Of a DNA stretch of 64,000 bases, positions 63,318 to 64,000 are shown in pieces (within the stretch, counting starts at the first letter, position 1; every line of letters starts with the position of its first letter). The notes under the pieces are model-generated. The model was not told the origin of the DNA and searched no databases. It worked only from the letters and a program-made list of their open reading frames with translations. Position numbers and translations under genes: made by a program. This stretch comes from RPQJ01 sp041910015. Its GTDB lineage: Bacteria > Pseudomonadota > Gammaproteobacteria > Steroidobacterales > Steroidobacteraceae. The stretch covers positions 25,766 to 89,765 of the forward strand of contig JAYRRR010000071.1 of NCBI GenBank assembly GCA_041910015.1, in the 5' to 3' direction.

Positions 63318-63616
63318 TGGATGCCTTCCCGGCGCTTCCATGCGCCACGGTCGTACTCGGGATGGGTCCGGACGTGGTGCACAAACACCTTGCCGACGCT
63401 GAAGTGAACGGCCGCAACGACGCGCAGCTTGTTGCCGCCGACGTTGAACACGTAGAGCGGCCCCACCTTGTCCACGCGGCCGAAGGTGGCCCGCAGCTCG
63501 GCAAAGCTGGCGAACCGGCCGCGCTTCATCGCCCGATACCAGAAGTCCAGCGCGCCGGCGCATTCGGGGAAGCGCCCGTGCGCCGCGACGACCCGGGCAT
63601 GGCCGATGACACGCAC
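63314..63616 (-). CDS. higB: HigB-type mRNA interferase toxin
   Basis: The 100-residue protein matches the HigB family that cleaves mRNA at the ribosome: RVIGHARVVAAHGRFPECAG, the core RATFGRVDKVGPLYVFNVGG and the C-terminal VHHVRTHPEYDRGAW. The GTG at 63616 is preferred; a TTG at 63622 would add two residues. No Shine-Dalgarno sequence lies upstream, and the -10 element TAGAAT ends 6 bases before the GTG, so the mRNA may be leaderless. The pair appears intact. Confidence 0.85.
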   Translation of the reverse strand: MRVIGHARVVAAHGRFPECAGALDFWYRAMKRGRFASFAELRATFGRVDKVGPLYVFNVGGNKLRVVAAVHFSVGKVFVHHVRTHPEYDRGAWKRREGIQ

Positions 63617-63622
63617 GGGCAA

Positions 63623-63628
63623 ATTCTA
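63623..63628 (-). promoter_or_regulatory. -10 element of higBA
   Basis: On the reverse strand TAGAAT (five of six matches) is followed 6 bases later by the higB GTG. The best -35 position (63646-63651) reads GTCCTC, which is poor, so the promoter would be weak or need the extended context. Confidence 0.45.
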
Positions 63629-63766
63629 TAGCAGATTGCTATTACGAGGACGTCCAGCACGTGCCGATACCGCATAGGCAGCAATCTCGCTCTCATTGCG
63701 AAGGTGATCGCCCGCGCGAAACTCGGCGCTTGCCAGTGCGCTTCTGGCAGTCCTGCCAGTCGCCAT
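63626..63766 (-). pseudogene. Truncated second antitoxin
   Basis: An ATG at 63766 is followed by ATGRTARSALASAEFRAGDH and then LRNESEIAAY, the opening of a HigA-like addiction-module antidote. After that the frame ends within 20 residues at a TAG that lies in the higBA operator. The helix-turn-helix part is missing. The ATG lies inside the toxin remnant's reading frame, as in intact modules of this type. Confidence 0.5.
63628..63642. promoter_or_regulatory. HigA operator palindrome
   Basis: ATAGCA, a GAT spacer and TGCTAT form a perfect 6+3+6 inverted repeat that touches the higB -10 element. An autorepressing HigA dimer bound here would block RNA polymerase. No second copy is seen nearby. 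Confidence 0.65.
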
Positions 63767-63900
63767 GTGCCGCCCCCTTGTCTCGTTGCTGCGTCCGCTT
63801 GTCGCCGCCGCACAGCAGCCGCACCAGTGCATTGCCGTCCTGCCCGCAATGGACCCGGCAGCCCGGTCCGTGTTCGATGCGCAGCGCGAAATAGCTGGCG
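63693..63900 (-). pseudogene. C-terminal part of a RelE/addiction-killer toxin
   Basis: The frame ending at 63693 reads SYFALRIEHGPGCRV, then HCGQDGNALVRLLCGGDKR and HGDWQDCQKR, the C-terminal half of a RelE-like addiction-module killer protein. The N-terminal half is replaced by unrelated sequence linked to an integrase scrap. It is unlikely to be active. Confidence 0.5.
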
Positions 63901-63943
63901 CTCGATCCACTCGGACTTGTAGCCGCGCAACGTCGGCCCCCGC

Positions 63944-64000
63944 GTCGCCCCGGACCGCCCGCAGCAGCTCGCCCACCTTGGCGGGCTCCGTGATACTGGC
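63944..64000 (-). pseudogene. Scrap of a tyrosine integrase (cut by window edge)
   Basis: The last bases of the window read, on the reverse strand, ASITEPAKVGELLRAVRG, a segment seen in P4-type phage integrases before the catalytic domain. The frame then enters the toxin remnant, so the integrase is broken here. The part beyond the window may be intact. Confidence 0.45.

Noticed and set aside
63526..63930. 134-codon frame overlapping higB and the second toxin
   Set aside because: It overlaps better-supported features in other frames and shows no consistent family along its length.

Overview
The window is about 64 kb of GC-rich bacterial DNA with tightly packed genes, many of them overlapping by four bases at stop/start codons. 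The gene content (isocitrate dehydrogenase next to its kinase/phosphatase AceK, a fused RlmKL methyltransferase, the gamma-glutamylated putrescine pathway, TolC/RND efflux, DUF4266/DUF3570 envelope genes) suggests a high-GC gammaproteobacterium, perhaps of the Nevskiales, Steroidobacterales or Xanthomonadales kind. That placement is inferred from gene content only.

Layout. 1-201 is the cut-off start of a zinc-ribbon methyltransferase. 0.2-11.7 kb holds two divergent envelope operons: leftward, a DUF1588-like c-type cytochrome, a di-haem LamG lipoprotein and a Tat-exported DUF1501-like protein; rightward, an HzsA-like di-haem lipoprotein, two outer-membrane barrels, a TlpA-like thioredoxin, a DUF4266 lipoprotein and a DUF3570 protein. 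The 190-base gap between them carries an 18-bp palindrome. 11.7-20.5 kb has an ATP-grasp enzyme, the wreck of a polyphosphate kinase 2 gene, agmatine deiminase and a CusCBA-type metal efflux operon. 20.6-26.0 kb has icd-aceK, an ArnT-like glycosyltransferase and two truncated genes that meet tail to tail. 26.1-30.0 kb is a sulfur amino acid operon (trans-sulfuration enzyme, omega-amidase, methionine-type aminotransferase) next to a ROK/polyphosphate glucokinase-like gene.

30.0-53.3 kb is dominated by polyamine metabolism: a PotFGHI importer with two PotF copies, SpuC, PuuA, PuuD, a second glutamine-synthetase-like enzyme, PuuB, then (after queD, rlmKL and an exonuclease-GIY-YIG fusion) AguB, AckA, a MaoC-phosphotransacetylase fusion, PuuC, PuuR and an omega-aminotransferase. 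Agmatine can be turned into putrescine (AguA, AguB), putrescine can be imported, and it can be degraded by transamination or by gamma-glutamylation, all with genes in this window. PuuR and the divergent omega-aminotransferase share one stretch of DNA with two overlapping sigma70-like promoters.

53.4-61.9 kb holds a porin, a cupin, a PRPP synthetase/phosphoribosyltransferase pair, a hibernation factor, an aminoglycoside phosphotransferase-kinase fusion, a DNA glycosylase, two multi-pass membrane proteins and a small cytochrome c. 61.9-64.0 kb is the edge of a decayed genomic island: a headless tri-haem cytochrome, a frameshifted primase start, an intact HigBA toxin-antitoxin pair with a clear operator, the remains of a second toxin-antitoxin pair and a scrap of a tyrosine integrase. 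No rRNA, tRNA or CRISPR array was recognised, and no gap longer than 300 bases lacks a gene or gene remnant.
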